DNA of 64,000 bases from RUG708 sp050946535. Lineage in GTDB: Bacteria > Bacillota > Clostridia > Peptostreptococcales > Anaerovoracaceae. Location: contig JBMNUZ010000011.1 of assembly GCA_050946535.1 (NCBI GenBank), forward strand, positions 1 to 64,000, read 5' to 3'. Positions 32,994-41,858 of the stretch are shown piece by piece (position 1 is the first letter of the stretch; the number at the start of each line of letters is the position of its first letter). The notes under the pieces are model-generated. The model was not told where the DNA came from. It ran no database searches and saw only the letters and a list, made by a program, of their open reading frames with translations. The position numbers and the translations under genes were made by a program.

Positions 32994-33935
32994 TCAGAAC
33001 ATTCCCAGATTTTTAAACAGGAAAAGCCACAGGAACATGGTGAGGAGTGAAAACGCTGAAGTGAATATAACGGCTGCTCCCGCGAGCGCGCCGTCGCTGT
33101 CCATTGCATCCGCCATAGTGTACGAGGAAATTGCAGACGGTGCCGTCATCATCGCAAGCAGAGATATGAAATCTATACCTCTGAACCCGAGCAGCGCCGC
33201 CAGCGTAAGACCTGCGGCAGGAACGAGCACCAGTCTCGTGACGACGACGATCGTGAGGTCTTTCGTATATCCTCTTATTCGCTTGAAGCTGAACGATGCT
33301 CCCAATATGATGAGGGCAATCGGTGTGCACGCGTTTCCCATATCTGAAATTACAGTATCCACCGCTTCAGGCAGCTTCAGATCTGCCGCCGTTGCGAGAA
33401 TGCCGCATATCGCACCAATGATTATAGGATTTTTTGCCAGGCTCTTGATTATGGAAAGAGGCGAAACGCTCCCTCCTCTGAATGCTTCGAGAATAATGAC
33501 AGCCATGATGTTGTAGACAGGCACGATTACTGAGACCATTACGGCGGTCATAGATACGTTCCCTTTGCCGAAAATGTTCATGGCGACAGGAAGACCCATG
33601 ATCACGTAATTGCTCCTGTACATGGCCTGTATCATCGCACCCCGTTTCCTGTTGTCCTTTTCGACGGCCATGACTGCCGGAGTTATCACGGCTATCTCGC
33701 CGAGCACGAAAATCACTCCGAACACTACCGTTGATATATTTATTTCCCCGCTGAACGACGAACCGTAGATATTTTCAAACATCAGAGGTCCGAAAAAGAC
33801 GAGGAAAACGAATCTGTTCACTTTTCTGACTTCGTCGTATGACAGAATATTGAAATGCCTGACTGCAACTCCGATGAATATTAGTAAAAACATCGGGAGG
33901 ACAGCGTTCAGACAGACTTCGAAATTTGAAAGCAT
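32994..33935 (-). CDS. AEC-family (auxin efflux carrier-like) transporter
   Basis: Membrane protein of 313 residues with ten hydrophobic helices, in two five-helix halves typical of the AEC/BART fold (NAVLPMFLLIFIGVAVRHF; ACTPIALIILGASFSFKRI). Bacterial members move organic acids such as malate or malonate; the substrate here is not readable. I start at ATG 33935, 11 bases after GAGGGG. Single gene, with no clear terminator, only the repeat array downstream. Confidence 0.85.
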   Translation of the reverse strand: MLSNFEVCLNAVLPMFLLIFIGVAVRHFNILSYDEVRKVNRFVFLVFFGPLMFENIYGSSFSGEINISTVVFGVIFVLGEIAVITPAVMAVEKDNRKRGAMIQAMYRSNYVIMGLPVAMNIFGKGNVSMTAVMVSVIVPVYNIMAVIILEAFRGGSVSPLSIIKSLAKNPIIIGAICGILATAADLKLPEAVDTVISDMGNACTPIALIILGASFSFKRIRGYTKDLTIVVVTRLVLVPAAGLTLAALLGFRGIDFISLLAMMTAPSAISSYTMADAMDSDGALAGAAVIFTSAFSLLTMFLWLFLFKNLGMF

Positions 33936-34256
33936 CGGTGAGCAATCCCCTCTTAAGGCCGGCACGCCGGTCATCGCTCCCGCGCCTCAGAATATCCGGC
34001 CTTTATTCTTTTGCTATATTTTTCTCTGTATTTTTTCTCTGCAACTAATTCAATATTTTAATATAATTAGATTATAAGTACATACTAATAATCAGAAAAA
34101 ACAAAATGCCATTAAGTGGATAAAAAGCGTTAAGAAATTGTCACAGCGGCATGCATTCCGTGCATTTCCGCGCAAAAATTAAGTGCCGAAAAGTGAAATG
34201 CTCCGGACCAGTGACAGACACGGCACAGGAACGGCAGCATTTCAGGAGTATTAAGA

Positions 34257-35141
34257 ATGAATATAATTGAAAGCTTCGACAACGACAGCTCCGCTGTCAT
34301 AAATCCGGGATTCCGGGACGGACCTGTCCTTGGATTTCCGGAAACGGCAGTCTGCTGCTTTATGCAAAGCACCATAGACGTGCTGTTCCCTGAAATCTGT
34401 GATGTACCGCAGAAGCCCGATTTAAGACTGCCAGTCAGCGGTGCGCCCGTCCGGATAATAAATTACGAAAGCCGCGGCCTCTGGAAGAGCCAGCCTGGCT
34501 GTTCCGGGGAACAGGACGGCACCGACGGCAGCGCTGAAAGCGTTCCCGGATCAAAAAGAGCACCAGGCAGGCGCACCGCTTTTGCTCTGTGCCGGCTTCC
34601 GGTCGGGGCACCGTCAGCGGCAGCGGCGCTGGAAAACCTGTACGCCGCAGGAGTCCGCACAGCAGTCGTCTTCGGCACCTGCGGAGTGCTGAAAGCCGAC
34701 ATCGGCGACTGCAGCGTGATCATCCCTGACAGCGCACTCAGGTGCGAGGGCACGAGCTTCCACTACGTTCCCGCATCGGACGAGATCGTACTCAACGGCT
34801 CGTATAAAGAGGAATTCGCACAGATCCTGAACAGCCTGTCGGTTCCGTACCGGACCGGCAAAGTCTGGACGACAGATGCGGTCTACAGGGAGACCCGCAA
34901 TATGATCGAAAAGCGGCGCCGTCAGGGCTGCATCTGCGTCGACATGGAATGCTCTGCACTCGCGGCGGTCGCTACGTTTCGCAGACGCGGTTTCTTCCAG
35001 TTCTTCTGCGCCGCCGACAACCTCGATGCGCCAGCCTGGGAACGGCGCAGCCTGGGAACGTTCGATCTGCACGAACGCAGGGTGTCAATCGTTCGTTCCG
35101 CGCTGGAACTGGCTTCACTCATATCTGATGAGGAAAAATGA
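34257..35141 (+). CDS. Nucleoside phosphorylase-family protein
   Basis: PNP/UDP phosphorylase-fold protein of 294 residues. The best motifs are FALCRLPVGAPSAAAALENL, AVVFGTCGVL and the C-terminal CVDMECSALAAVATFRRRGF, where the VDMECSA segment binds the nucleoside ribose. An insertion rich in Gly, Ser and Glu (about 78-105) precedes the core. Members cleave nucleosides with phosphate to base and ribose-1-phosphate; purine versus uridine specificity cannot be read. AGGAG lies 8 bases before the ATG. Monocistronic. The 33936-34256 region upstream holds only AT-rich sequence and possible promoters. Confidence 0.82.
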   Translation: MNIIESFDNDSSAVINPGFRDGPVLGFPETAVCCFMQSTIDVLFPEICDVPQKPDLRLPVSGAPVRIINYESRGLWKSQPGCSGEQDGTDGSAESVPGSKRAPGRRTAFALCRLPVGAPSAAAALENLYAAGVRTAVVFGTCGVLKADIGDCSVIIPDSALRCEGTSFHYVPASDEIVLNGSYKEEFAQILNSLSVPYRTGKVWTTDAVYRETRNMIEKRRRQGCICVDMECSALAAVATFRRRGFFQFFCAADNLDAPAWERRSLGTFDLHERRVSIVRSALELASLISDEEK

Positions 35142-35311
35142 TCATGCTCAGGATCGTTCATTTTCTTCATTTTATTCATTGCGAAATCAGAAAAACTGCA
35201 TGAAGCCGACATAATTTTATAGTATATTATCATATGTTAAGGCAATTATAAGTCAAAGGAAAAATGTGTTATATTATTATCGAAAAGCACTACTTATATT
35301 TGTACATATAA

Positions 35312-35340
35312 TTGACACTTCAAAACAACTATGCTATTAT
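35312..35340 (+). promoter_or_regulatory. Strong promoter of the acyl-CoA dehydrogenase gene
   Basis: Perfect -35 TTGACA (35312-35317) and -10 TATTAT (35335-35340), 17 bases apart. It leaves an 87-base leader before ATG 35434. Confidence 0.8.
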
Positions 35341-35433
35341 CAAATTGTTGATAAACAGATAATTGTGCAGCTAAAAAAGCACACAGTGCATCTGGTATTT
35401 TTGGCTTTTTACAGAAGAAAGGAGTCTATTATT

Positions 35434-36969
35434 ATGAAACCATTCTGGTGGTGGACACAGGAACAGATCGATTACTATAACGAATTAGGCGAATTTTTCA
35501 AATCAATTGCCAAGGAGGAAGGCCGTACTCGTTATACAAGAGAGTTCCCGTTCCATATATTTGAAGAAGTAGGTAAAAAGGGTTACCTCGGTGCTGCTAT
35601 TCCTAAGGAATATGGCGGACTCGGACTCGGTGCTACTGGTTCCTGCATGCTCGCTGAGCAGGCTCACTACATTTCACCGGGCGTCGGCCGTATCATCGTA
35701 GGTGACATGAACGGCGGACTCCGTCAGATCGTAGAAAAAGGTACTGAAGAACAGAAGAAGAAGTTCCTCCCTGGTATCGCAGCAGGCGAAACTGGTGCCG
35801 TAGTTATCACAGAAGTATCGGCTGGTACCGATGCAGCTGGTATCGCTCTTACAGCTGAGAAGAAGGGCAGCAAGTACATCCTTAACGGACGTAAGAGATT
35901 TATCGTAGGCGCTGGCGTTGCTGACAGATTCTTCATCTATGCTCGTACTTCAAACGATCCTGAAATGATCAAGAAGCATAAGCACCTGACAGCATTCATC
36001 GTAAAGGCTTCAGAAGTTAAGGGCATCACTACAGAAAAGATCAACGAAATCCTCGGATTCGAAAACGTACAGAACGGCTCACTGATCTTCGACAACGTTG
36101 AGATCGATGAATCAGCCAGAATCGGCGAAGAGGGCGAAGGCTTCAAGATCATGATGCAGGGCCTCAACTTCGAAAGAACCAACATCGCCGCTACTACAAT
36201 CGGCTGGCACAGAGCTATGCTGAACTACATCATCCCTTACTCAGAGAGAAGAATTCAGTTCGGAAGACCTACTATAGACCAGAAGCCTAACCAGGATAAG
36301 ATCACTCATATCCTCGAAAGACTCATCTTCCTCAGAGACACAGTTTATGTAACTGCTAAGAAGTGGGATCTCGAAGAAAACATCATCATCGACGCATCTG
36401 TAATCAAGGCTAAGTGCGCAGAGCTCGCTCTCGAGTCTGCAAGAGAAGCTACTCAGGTTATGGGCGGCGACGGTATCAACAACTTCTACCCTATCAAGAA
36501 CATCTACGAAGTTGCCAAGACTGAGCACATCGCAGGCGGTACTGTAGAAGCTTGCGAACTTACTATCTACAGACAGATCTTCAAGCAGATGCAGGAAGAC
36601 ATCGTATGGCCTCGCAGAGTCATCGACGAAGTTACAAACGCTCCTGTTGTTGATTACTCACCAGTTGAGAAGAAGGTTCCTTGCGACGCTAAGAACCTCC
36701 TCGACGTTCTCGCTGAGAACTACAGAGTTAACCAGGGTCTGTCAATGACTATCGACGACATCAAGGCTTACGTTGACGGTTCTGACGATGACATCATCAA
36801 GGGAATCAACGACCTCGTTGCTGCAGGCGATGCTGTAGCTCACGTAAACAAGAAGACTGGCGTTGTTGATATGGCAAGAGCTTCTTACCCTGGACTGTCA
36901 AAGGCTCATCCAAATGAGTACTATCAGTTATGGCCGAAGTTCATCGATGAAGATCCAAGAAGACACTAA
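35434..36969 (+). CDS. Acyl-CoA dehydrogenase, highly expressed, with C-terminal extension
   Basis: FAD-dependent acyl-CoA dehydrogenase of 511 residues, longer than the usual 380. The core is 1-390 (GYLGAAIPKEYGGLGLGATG, VVITEVSAGTDAAGI, RRIQFGRPTIDQKPNQDKI, QVMGGDGINNFYPIKNIYE); a 120-residue C-terminal part (390-511) is not of standard type. At the position of the usual catalytic Glu (YEGT) the protein has IAGGT (Gly368). Glu247 in LNFERTN occupies the alternative site used by isovaleryl-CoA dehydrogenase. Codon choice (AAG, CTC, ATC, AAC heavy) differs from the neighbours and suits strong expression, as do the promoter and AAAGGAG site. No electron-transfer flavoprotein genes are adjacent. 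The start at 35434 is preferred to a far upstream ATG. Confidence 0.88.
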   Translation: MKPFWWWTQEQIDYYNELGEFFKSIAKEEGRTRYTREFPFHIFEEVGKKGYLGAAIPKEYGGLGLGATGSCMLAEQAHYISPGVGRIIVGDMNGGLRQIVEKGTEEQKKKFLPGIAAGETGAVVITEVSAGTDAAGIALTAEKKGSKYILNGRKRFIVGAGVADRFFIYARTSNDPEMIKKHKHLTAFIVKASEVKGITTEKINEILGFENVQNGSLIFDNVEIDESARIGEEGEGFKIMMQGLNFERTNIAATTIGWHRAMLNYIIPYSERRIQFGRPTIDQKPNQDKITHILERLIFLRDTVYVTAKKWDLEENIIIDASVIKAKCAELALESAREATQVMGGDGINNFYPIKNIYEVAKTEHIAGGTVEACELTIYRQIFKQMQEDIVWPRRVIDEVTNAPVVDYSPVEKKVPCDAKNLLDVLAENYRVNQGLSMTIDDIKAYVDGSDDDIIKGINDLVAAGDAVAHVNKKTGVVDMARASYPGLSKAHPNEYYQLWPKFIDEDPRRH

Positions 36970-37050
36970 TTCAGATCACTGTAATTAGAGATAAGTAATC
37001 GATCCGGATACCTGTGTCCGTAAAAAAACAGGCAAACGGAAAAATTCGCA

Positions 37051-37088
37051 AAGAGGCAGTTGTTTTAAACAACTGCCTCTTCTTTTAT
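37051..37088 (+). terminator. Intrinsic terminator after the acyl-CoA dehydrogenase gene
   Basis: AAGAGGCAGTTGTTT and AAACAACTGCCTCTT form a perfect 15-bp stem followed by CTTTTATT. The rest of the 36970-37280 gap has no gene that I can support. Confidence 0.92.
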
Positions 37089-37280
37089 TCATATTATTTT
37101 TCTTTTCCAATTGTATTTTCCGCGTGTCCGGCCCGGCGCGTTCATGTGCCGGCTGTTCTCAGGCGATCGCGGCCCGCGTGCTGCGCTGGCGTGCCACACT
37201 GGTATACTGCATGATTCTGTCCGCTATCCTCTTTTCCTGCTTATCTGCTTCCGGATTTTAATGGATATTACGCATTTTTA

Positions 37281-38483
37281 CTATTCTGCCTGCATGTCGG
37301 CTTCGATTATAAATACCGGGTTCTGCGCCCTGAACAAGTCATATCTGCCGGCTCTGTGCGTCTCTGCAACCTGCAGCTGCGAAACGGAAATATTAAACGC
37401 ACCAGCTTTCTCGAGAGCCTCTGATGCTCCTGCAAGGGTCTGCAGCGTCACCGCCGTGATCACTACACGTTTATCATCCTTTTCTGCTTCTTTGACGGCT
37501 TCGAGAATCTCATCGAGCCTTCCGCCCGATCCGCCTATGAAATACGCGTCGGCAGGAGGCAGTCCGAAAAGAGCTTCCGGAGCTTCTCCGTACACCGGCA
37601 CGATATTGTCCGCATGAAATTTCACGGCATTCTGTTTTATAAGATCTATGCCCTTTTTCTCGCGTTCGACCGCGTAAACTGTTCCGCGCCATGCGTTCAG
37701 CGCTGCTTCCACCGACACCGAACCCGTCCCGGCACCGATGTCCCAGACCGTGCTGTCTGCCTTCAGCTTCAGCGCGCTTATCGCCGCTGCCCTGACGAAC
37801 CGCTTCGTCAAGGGCCTGCCACCGCGTATGAACTCAGAGTCTGGGATCCCCGCCGGCGAGCTTTCATCCGCGTACGGATTGAGAATCGTCATGACCGACA
37901 GTGGATCGTAATGCCCGCGATACAGCTGCCCGGCCGTGCCGTGCGATATTCTGCCGTCGCCGTACGAAAGCCTCTCCCCGATATATACTTCGAGGTCCCT
38001 GTAACCGTATCTGCACAGACCGTCCAGCAATTCACCGATATTGCCTCCGGTCAGGACGTACGTGACTTTGCTCCTTCTGACGGCGGAAGCGATGTTTATC
38101 TGCCTGCCGTGGGCGCTGACGATCTCTGCTCCGCTCCACGGAATACCTGTGCAGGCAGACATGTATGAAACCGATGAAATGCCCGGCATTACTGAAGGAG
38201 AATATTCCGAGAGAGCTTCACGTATCCGGGGAGCCGCGCTGAAAAAACCCTGATCTCCGGAAACAAGGACGAGGATCTTCGTCTCACCTGCTTCATCCAC
38301 TATTCTCTTTATCCTGTCGGCTCTGTATTCGTTAACAATCCTGCATCCGTAACCGGCGAATACGTCCGTAACGCGCTCCGGACCGATTATCAGTTCAGCA
38401 TGCCCGGCGGCAGACAGCAGGCCTTCCGTCATATCGGTGGCAGCTCCCATTCCGGCTCCGGCAATTATGATATGTTTTTTCAC
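37281..38483 (-). CDS. cbiET: Bifunctional cobalt-precorrin-7 C5-methyltransferase / precorrin C15-methyltransferase-decarboxylase (CbiET)
   Basis: Fused corrin-ring enzyme of 400 residues. Residues 1-200 are CbiE, a tetrapyrrole methylase (IIAGAGMGAATDMTEGLL, VLVSGDQGFFSAA). Residues 205-400 are CbiT, a Rossmann methyltransferase (DSTVWDIGAGTGSVSVEAAL, AYFIGGSGGRLDEILEAV). Together they methylate C5 and C15 and remove the C12 acetate carboxylate. The start is GTG 38483, overlapping the cbiHJ stop by GTGA. It is the last gene of the cbi operon. Confidence 0.93.
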   Translation of the reverse strand: MKKHIIIAGAGMGAATDMTEGLLSAAGHAELIIGPERVTDVFAGYGCRIVNEYRADRIKRIVDEAGETKILVLVSGDQGFFSAAPRIREALSEYSPSVMPGISSVSYMSACTGIPWSGAEIVSAHGRQINIASAVRRSKVTYVLTGGNIGELLDGLCRYGYRDLEVYIGERLSYGDGRISHGTAGQLYRGHYDPLSVMTILNPYADESSPAGIPDSEFIRGGRPLTKRFVRAAAISALKLKADSTVWDIGAGTGSVSVEAALNAWRGTVYAVEREKKGIDLIKQNAVKFHADNIVPVYGEAPEALFGLPPADAYFIGGSGGRLDEILEAVKEAEKDDKRVVITAVTLQTLAGASEALEKAGAFNISVSQLQVAETHRAGRYDLFRAQNPVFIIEADMQAE

Positions 38484-40120
38484 TGAAATCTCCCCTCACC
38501 GATCATTTTCACAGCTTCCTCCATGGAAATTCCCTCCGCACAAGGAGGCGGCGCAAGCACCAGAATCTTCATTCCCAGTTCACGGGCGGCATCGATCTTC
38601 TCGTAAAACCCGCCGGCCTTTCCTGATGACTTCGTCACCAGATAATCCGAGCCGAAGAAACGGAAGCATGCTCTGTTCATTTCCTTCGTAAAAGGCCCCT
38701 GCATGCATATGATGTTTCTGCTGCTGAAACCCGCCTTTTTCACTTTTCCGACCGCATCCGCAGAAGGAAGTATCCTCACGGCAGCTCTTTCAGCTATGCC
38801 GTCGAGACGGGCATATGATTCAGCGGCACCGGATCCCGTGGAGAAAAATATCTTTCCGGTGCAGCCGTTCAGATACTCAACAATATCGTCCATCGTATCA
38901 AAAAACATGATATCTTCCCCTGACGGACCGCTCTCCGTCTTTCTCGCCACTCTGACAAGACTTGTATCCGCTGCCTCCGCAGCCTTTTCTATGCTTTTCG
39001 AAATATGAACGGCGTAAGGATGAGTGGCATCTATCACACATGAGAATTTCTTCTCCAGCAGCAGTTCTTCGATCTTCTCTTCGGGCATTCTGCCTGAGAT
39101 AATATTAACGCCGCTGCAGCCTGCTCCGGGTACCTCTGCGGTCTCTCTCCCGTAGTCGGTCGCGGCCGAAAGCCAGGTTTCGTATCCGGCATCTCTCGCA
39201 CACGAAGCGAGTATCCTTCCTTCGGACGTCCCGCCGAATATGAGTATTCTGCGGCTTTTCAGACGCTCTTCTGTACTGCCGGCTGTTCCGCTGCTGTCTG
39301 ACTCGTTTCTCTTCTGTTTCATTGTGCTGCCGCCGCTCCCGCTTTCCAGCCCCAGCTCGTGTCCGGCAGCCGGACGTCCATTGCCGTATCTGGACGCGTA
39401 TCCGCGCGGCGTCACCATGCGGCCAGATATTTCACGTGTTTCGCTGCCGCCTATTATCACTGTCATAAGCATGTCGGCTTCGAGGCCAGACAGGCGTCCG
39501 AGCGTCATAAGTTCTGTCTCCTGTCCCTCACGCCCCGCGTTTCTGACCACGCCGCACAGAGTCTCAGGCGGCCTGTAAGCGAGCAGTATGCTGCACGCAT
39601 GTTTCAGATAGTCCTTCCTTTTCTTCGAACCAGGATTGTAGATCACGACGGGCATACCAGACTCCGCCGCGCATCTAAGCCTGTGCCCGATGCGCTCCCG
39701 CGGCACCAGCAGATCGCTCAGGCTTATAACCGCAAAATCACACGAAAGCGGAGATCCGAGCAGAGCTGCGCAGCTGAGCGCTGCCGTAACGCCTGGCACG
39801 ATTTCTATTTCCGAAGCGTCGAGTCCCAGTCTCTCCGCGGTTTCAAACGCGAGCGAAGCCATTCCGTAGACGCCGGCATCACCGCTGCATATCAGCGCCG
39901 TACTGACGCCCGATGCAGCCTTTTCCAGTGCATATTCGACGCGCTCGGTCTCGTGCCTCATTCCGGTCGTGTAATATTCTTTATCAGGGAAATATTCCCG
40001 GACCAGATCAGCGTAAAGGCCGTATCCGACTATGAGGCGGGCGTCTTCCAGAGCTTTTCTGGCTTCGCCGGTCATGCCTTCCAGGCTTCCCGGTCCGATT
40101 CCGACTACCTTCATATTCAT
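38480..40120 (-). CDS. cbiHJ: Fusion of cobalt-factor III C17-methyltransferase (CbiH) and precorrin-6A reductase (CbiJ)
   Basis: Protein of 546 residues. Residues 1-245 are CbiH, the ring-contracting C17 methylase (MKVVGIGPGSLEGMTGEAR, ICSGDAGVYGMASLAFE, VVIYNPGSKKR). A polar linker (about 250-285) leads to CbiJ (about 288-546; RILIFGGTSEGRILASCA, SCVIDATHPYAVHISKSIEK, MQGPFTKEMN, LVTKSSGKAGGFYEK), which reduces the ring. I start at ATG 40120, seven bases after AAAGGA and overlapping the cbiG stop as ATGA. The fusion co-delivers two non-adjacent pathway steps. Confidence 0.92.
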   Translation of the reverse strand: MNMKVVGIGPGSLEGMTGEARKALEDARLIVGYGLYADLVREYFPDKEYYTTGMRHETERVEYALEKAASGVSTALICSGDAGVYGMASLAFETAERLGLDASEIEIVPGVTAALSCAALLGSPLSCDFAVISLSDLLVPRERIGHRLRCAAESGMPVVIYNPGSKKRKDYLKHACSILLAYRPPETLCGVVRNAGREGQETELMTLGRLSGLEADMLMTVIIGGSETREISGRMVTPRGYASRYGNGRPAAGHELGLESGSGGSTMKQKRNESDSSGTAGSTEERLKSRRILIFGGTSEGRILASCARDAGYETWLSAATDYGRETAEVPGAGCSGVNIISGRMPEEKIEELLLEKKFSCVIDATHPYAVHISKSIEKAAEAADTSLVRVARKTESGPSGEDIMFFDTMDDIVEYLNGCTGKIFFSTGSGAAESYARLDGIAERAAVRILPSADAVGKVKKAGFSSRNIICMQGPFTKEMNRACFRFFGSDYLVTKSSGKAGGFYEKIDAARELGMKILVLAPPPCAEGISMEEAVKMIGEGRFQ

Positions 40121-41103
40121 AACAGATTCCTTTCGGCGGCTGCAAACGTCATGCCGTCGCGCGCTGTCTTTTTCACGATTATCCTGCCTCCGGCACTGCC
40201 GCATCCTGCAATTGCGCTCCTTTCGCACACGTTTCCTGTTCCAGCCACTTTCTTTACAAATTCCGAATCAGAGAATACGCCTGGTATGCCGTTGAGATGC
40301 TCTGCCGTAAACACGACGAACGGAGCACCGGCAGCTGAAGCTGCAGCGCTCATGCACTTTTCGCCGGCCTTTATCTCTGCAGAACAGACCTTATATACGT
40401 CACCCGGTACAGCACCCATGGCGGCGAGATTTTCTTTCACGAAATCCGTCATGGCCTGAGCGGACGTTCCCTTTCTGCAGCCGAGTCCCAACACGTACCT
40501 CTTGGGCTTCATCCTGACCGACGCACCTGACTTTCCCTGTACTCTCCACACCAAAGTTCCGTCAGGTTCTCTCGACTTTTCGGTCTTTTCGCCTGCCACC
40601 AGCGCGGCCGTGACCTTTTTTGCGTCTTCCATGCTGTCTATCGAGTAGCCCTCACGCGACGCAAATACGTCGGCTGCTTCTGTATTCTCAGCAGAATCGG
40701 AAGCCGTCGTTACGACTGCCTCCGCCCCCAGAACCGAAGCCAGCTCGCGCGATGCATCGTTTGCTCTTCCGATGTGGCCCGAAAGCACAGGAATCACAAA
40801 ATCGGCACGATCGTTTACGACGATCACGGCCGGATCGGCCGTCTTGTTTACAATATATGGGGCAATGGACCTGACCGCGATTCCGGCCGCCGAAAAGAAA
40901 ACAATGACGGCGTAACCTTCACCGCTGTCCTTCATGCCTCCGAAAAACCGCTCCATGAGCCTTCCTGTTCTGTCGAAATCGCGTCCGTACCTGAATACGT
41001 CGAGTCCTCCGGCGCGCAGCGCGTTTTTCTCGCCTTCGTCCGTATAGCAGACCGCGGCGGCTCTCAGAACTTCTCTGCCGCCGCTAACATCATCTATCAG
41101 CAT
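40117..41103 (-). CDS. cbiG: Cobalamin biosynthesis protein CbiG
   Basis: CbiG (328 residues) opens the delta-lactone of cobalt-precorrin-5A and releases acetaldehyde in the anaerobic pathway. The N-terminal region has IVFFSAAGIAVRSIAPYI, VNDRADFVIPVLSGHIGRAND and AVVTTASDSAENTEAADVFA. The C-terminal part has YVLGLGCRKGTSAQAM. It overlaps the cbiHJ start by four bases and lies two bases after cbiF. CbiG is a marker of the oxygen-independent route. Confidence 0.94.
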   Translation of the reverse strand: MLIDDVSGGREVLRAAAVCYTDEGEKNALRAGGLDVFRYGRDFDRTGRLMERFFGGMKDSGEGYAVIVFFSAAGIAVRSIAPYIVNKTADPAVIVVNDRADFVIPVLSGHIGRANDASRELASVLGAEAVVTTASDSAENTEAADVFASREGYSIDSMEDAKKVTAALVAGEKTEKSREPDGTLVWRVQGKSGASVRMKPKRYVLGLGCRKGTSAQAMTDFVKENLAAMGAVPGDVYKVCSAEIKAGEKCMSAAASAAGAPFVVFTAEHLNGIPGVFSDSEFVKKVAGTGNVCERSAIAGCGSAGGRIIVKKTARDGMTFAAAERNLL

Positions 41104-41105
41104 AG

Positions 41106-41858
41106 TTATCTGAACTCCGTATGAAAATTTTTATCGTAAAGTTTTGAAAGATCGTGCTCACCGCCGAGAAATCCTCCCACGAGAATGAGAGCCGTCTTCG
41201 TGATATTCTCAGCTGCAGCGGCTTCCGCAAGGTGCCCGAGCGTCGTCACGATCTTTTTCTCATCAGGCCACGAAGCCTTGTAAACTATCGCACAGGGCGT
41301 TTCCTCCGTGTATCCGCCGGACTCAAGCAGTTCTTCCTGCAGCCTGTCTGTCATGGAAGCGCTCAGGAAAATGGCCATCGACGCGCCGTGTGCAGCGAGT
41401 CCTCTTATCCGCTCTTTTTCAGGCACAGGTGTCTTCCCCTCCATACGCGTCAGTATCAATGTCTGAGAAACTCCAGGGAGCGTGTATTCTGCATTGAGAG
41501 ATGCTGCCGCTGCCGAAAAGCTGCTGACTCCGGGGCAGACTTCGTACGCTATTCCCAGCTTGTCCAGAGCGTCCATCTGCTCTCTTACCGCTCCGTACAG
41601 AGAAGGATCTCCTGTATGCAGCCTCACGACTGTTTTACCGCGCTTTACGGCATCCTCCATCACCGAAATTATCTGCTCGAGATACATCTCTGCGCTGTTG
41701 AAAATCTGCTCTGCATCGGCTGCATATTTCAGGAGTTCAGGATTTACAAGAGAACCTGCGTAAATGACGACATCCGCCTTCTCAAGAAGGTGCATGCCTC
41801 TTACCGTTATCAGATCAGCGGCGCCGCTTCCTGCGCCTACAAAATATACTTTACTCAT
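41106..41858 (-). CDS. cbiF: Cobalt-precorrin-4 C11-methyltransferase
   Basis: Tetrapyrrole methylase of 250 residues with VYFVGAGSGAADLITVRGM, VVIYAGSLVNPELL, VVRLHTGDPSLYGAVREQMD and YEVCPGVSSFSAAAASL. The C11 methylase is recognised by the HTGDPSLYGA and GSLVN blocks. The start is ATG 41858, six bases after GGAGG (earlier ATG and TTG codons are too close to or inside the ribosome site). It overlaps the cbiD end by eight bases. Confidence 0.94.
   Translation of the reverse strand: MSKVYFVGAGSGAADLITVRGMHLLEKADVVIYAGSLVNPELLKYAADAEQIFNSAEMYLEQIISVMEDAVKRGKTVVRLHTGDPSLYGAVREQMDALDKLGIAYEVCPGVSSFSAAAASLNAEYTLPGVSQTLILTRMEGKTPVPEKERIRGLAAHGASMAIFLSASMTDRLQEELLESGGYTEETPCAIVYKASWPDEKKIVTTLGHLAEAAAAENITKTALILVGGFLGGEHDLSKLYDKNFHTEFR

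Noticed and set aside
32834..33109. Arg-rich minus-strand frame across the end of the AEC gene
   Set aside because: It is a frame-shifted shadow of the transporter 3' end continued through the 32-bp repeat.
34335..34560. Possible frameshift in the nucleoside phosphorylase gene
   Set aside because: The frame is continuous, and the Gly/Ser-rich stretch resembles polar insertions in cbiD and cbiHJ of the same genome.
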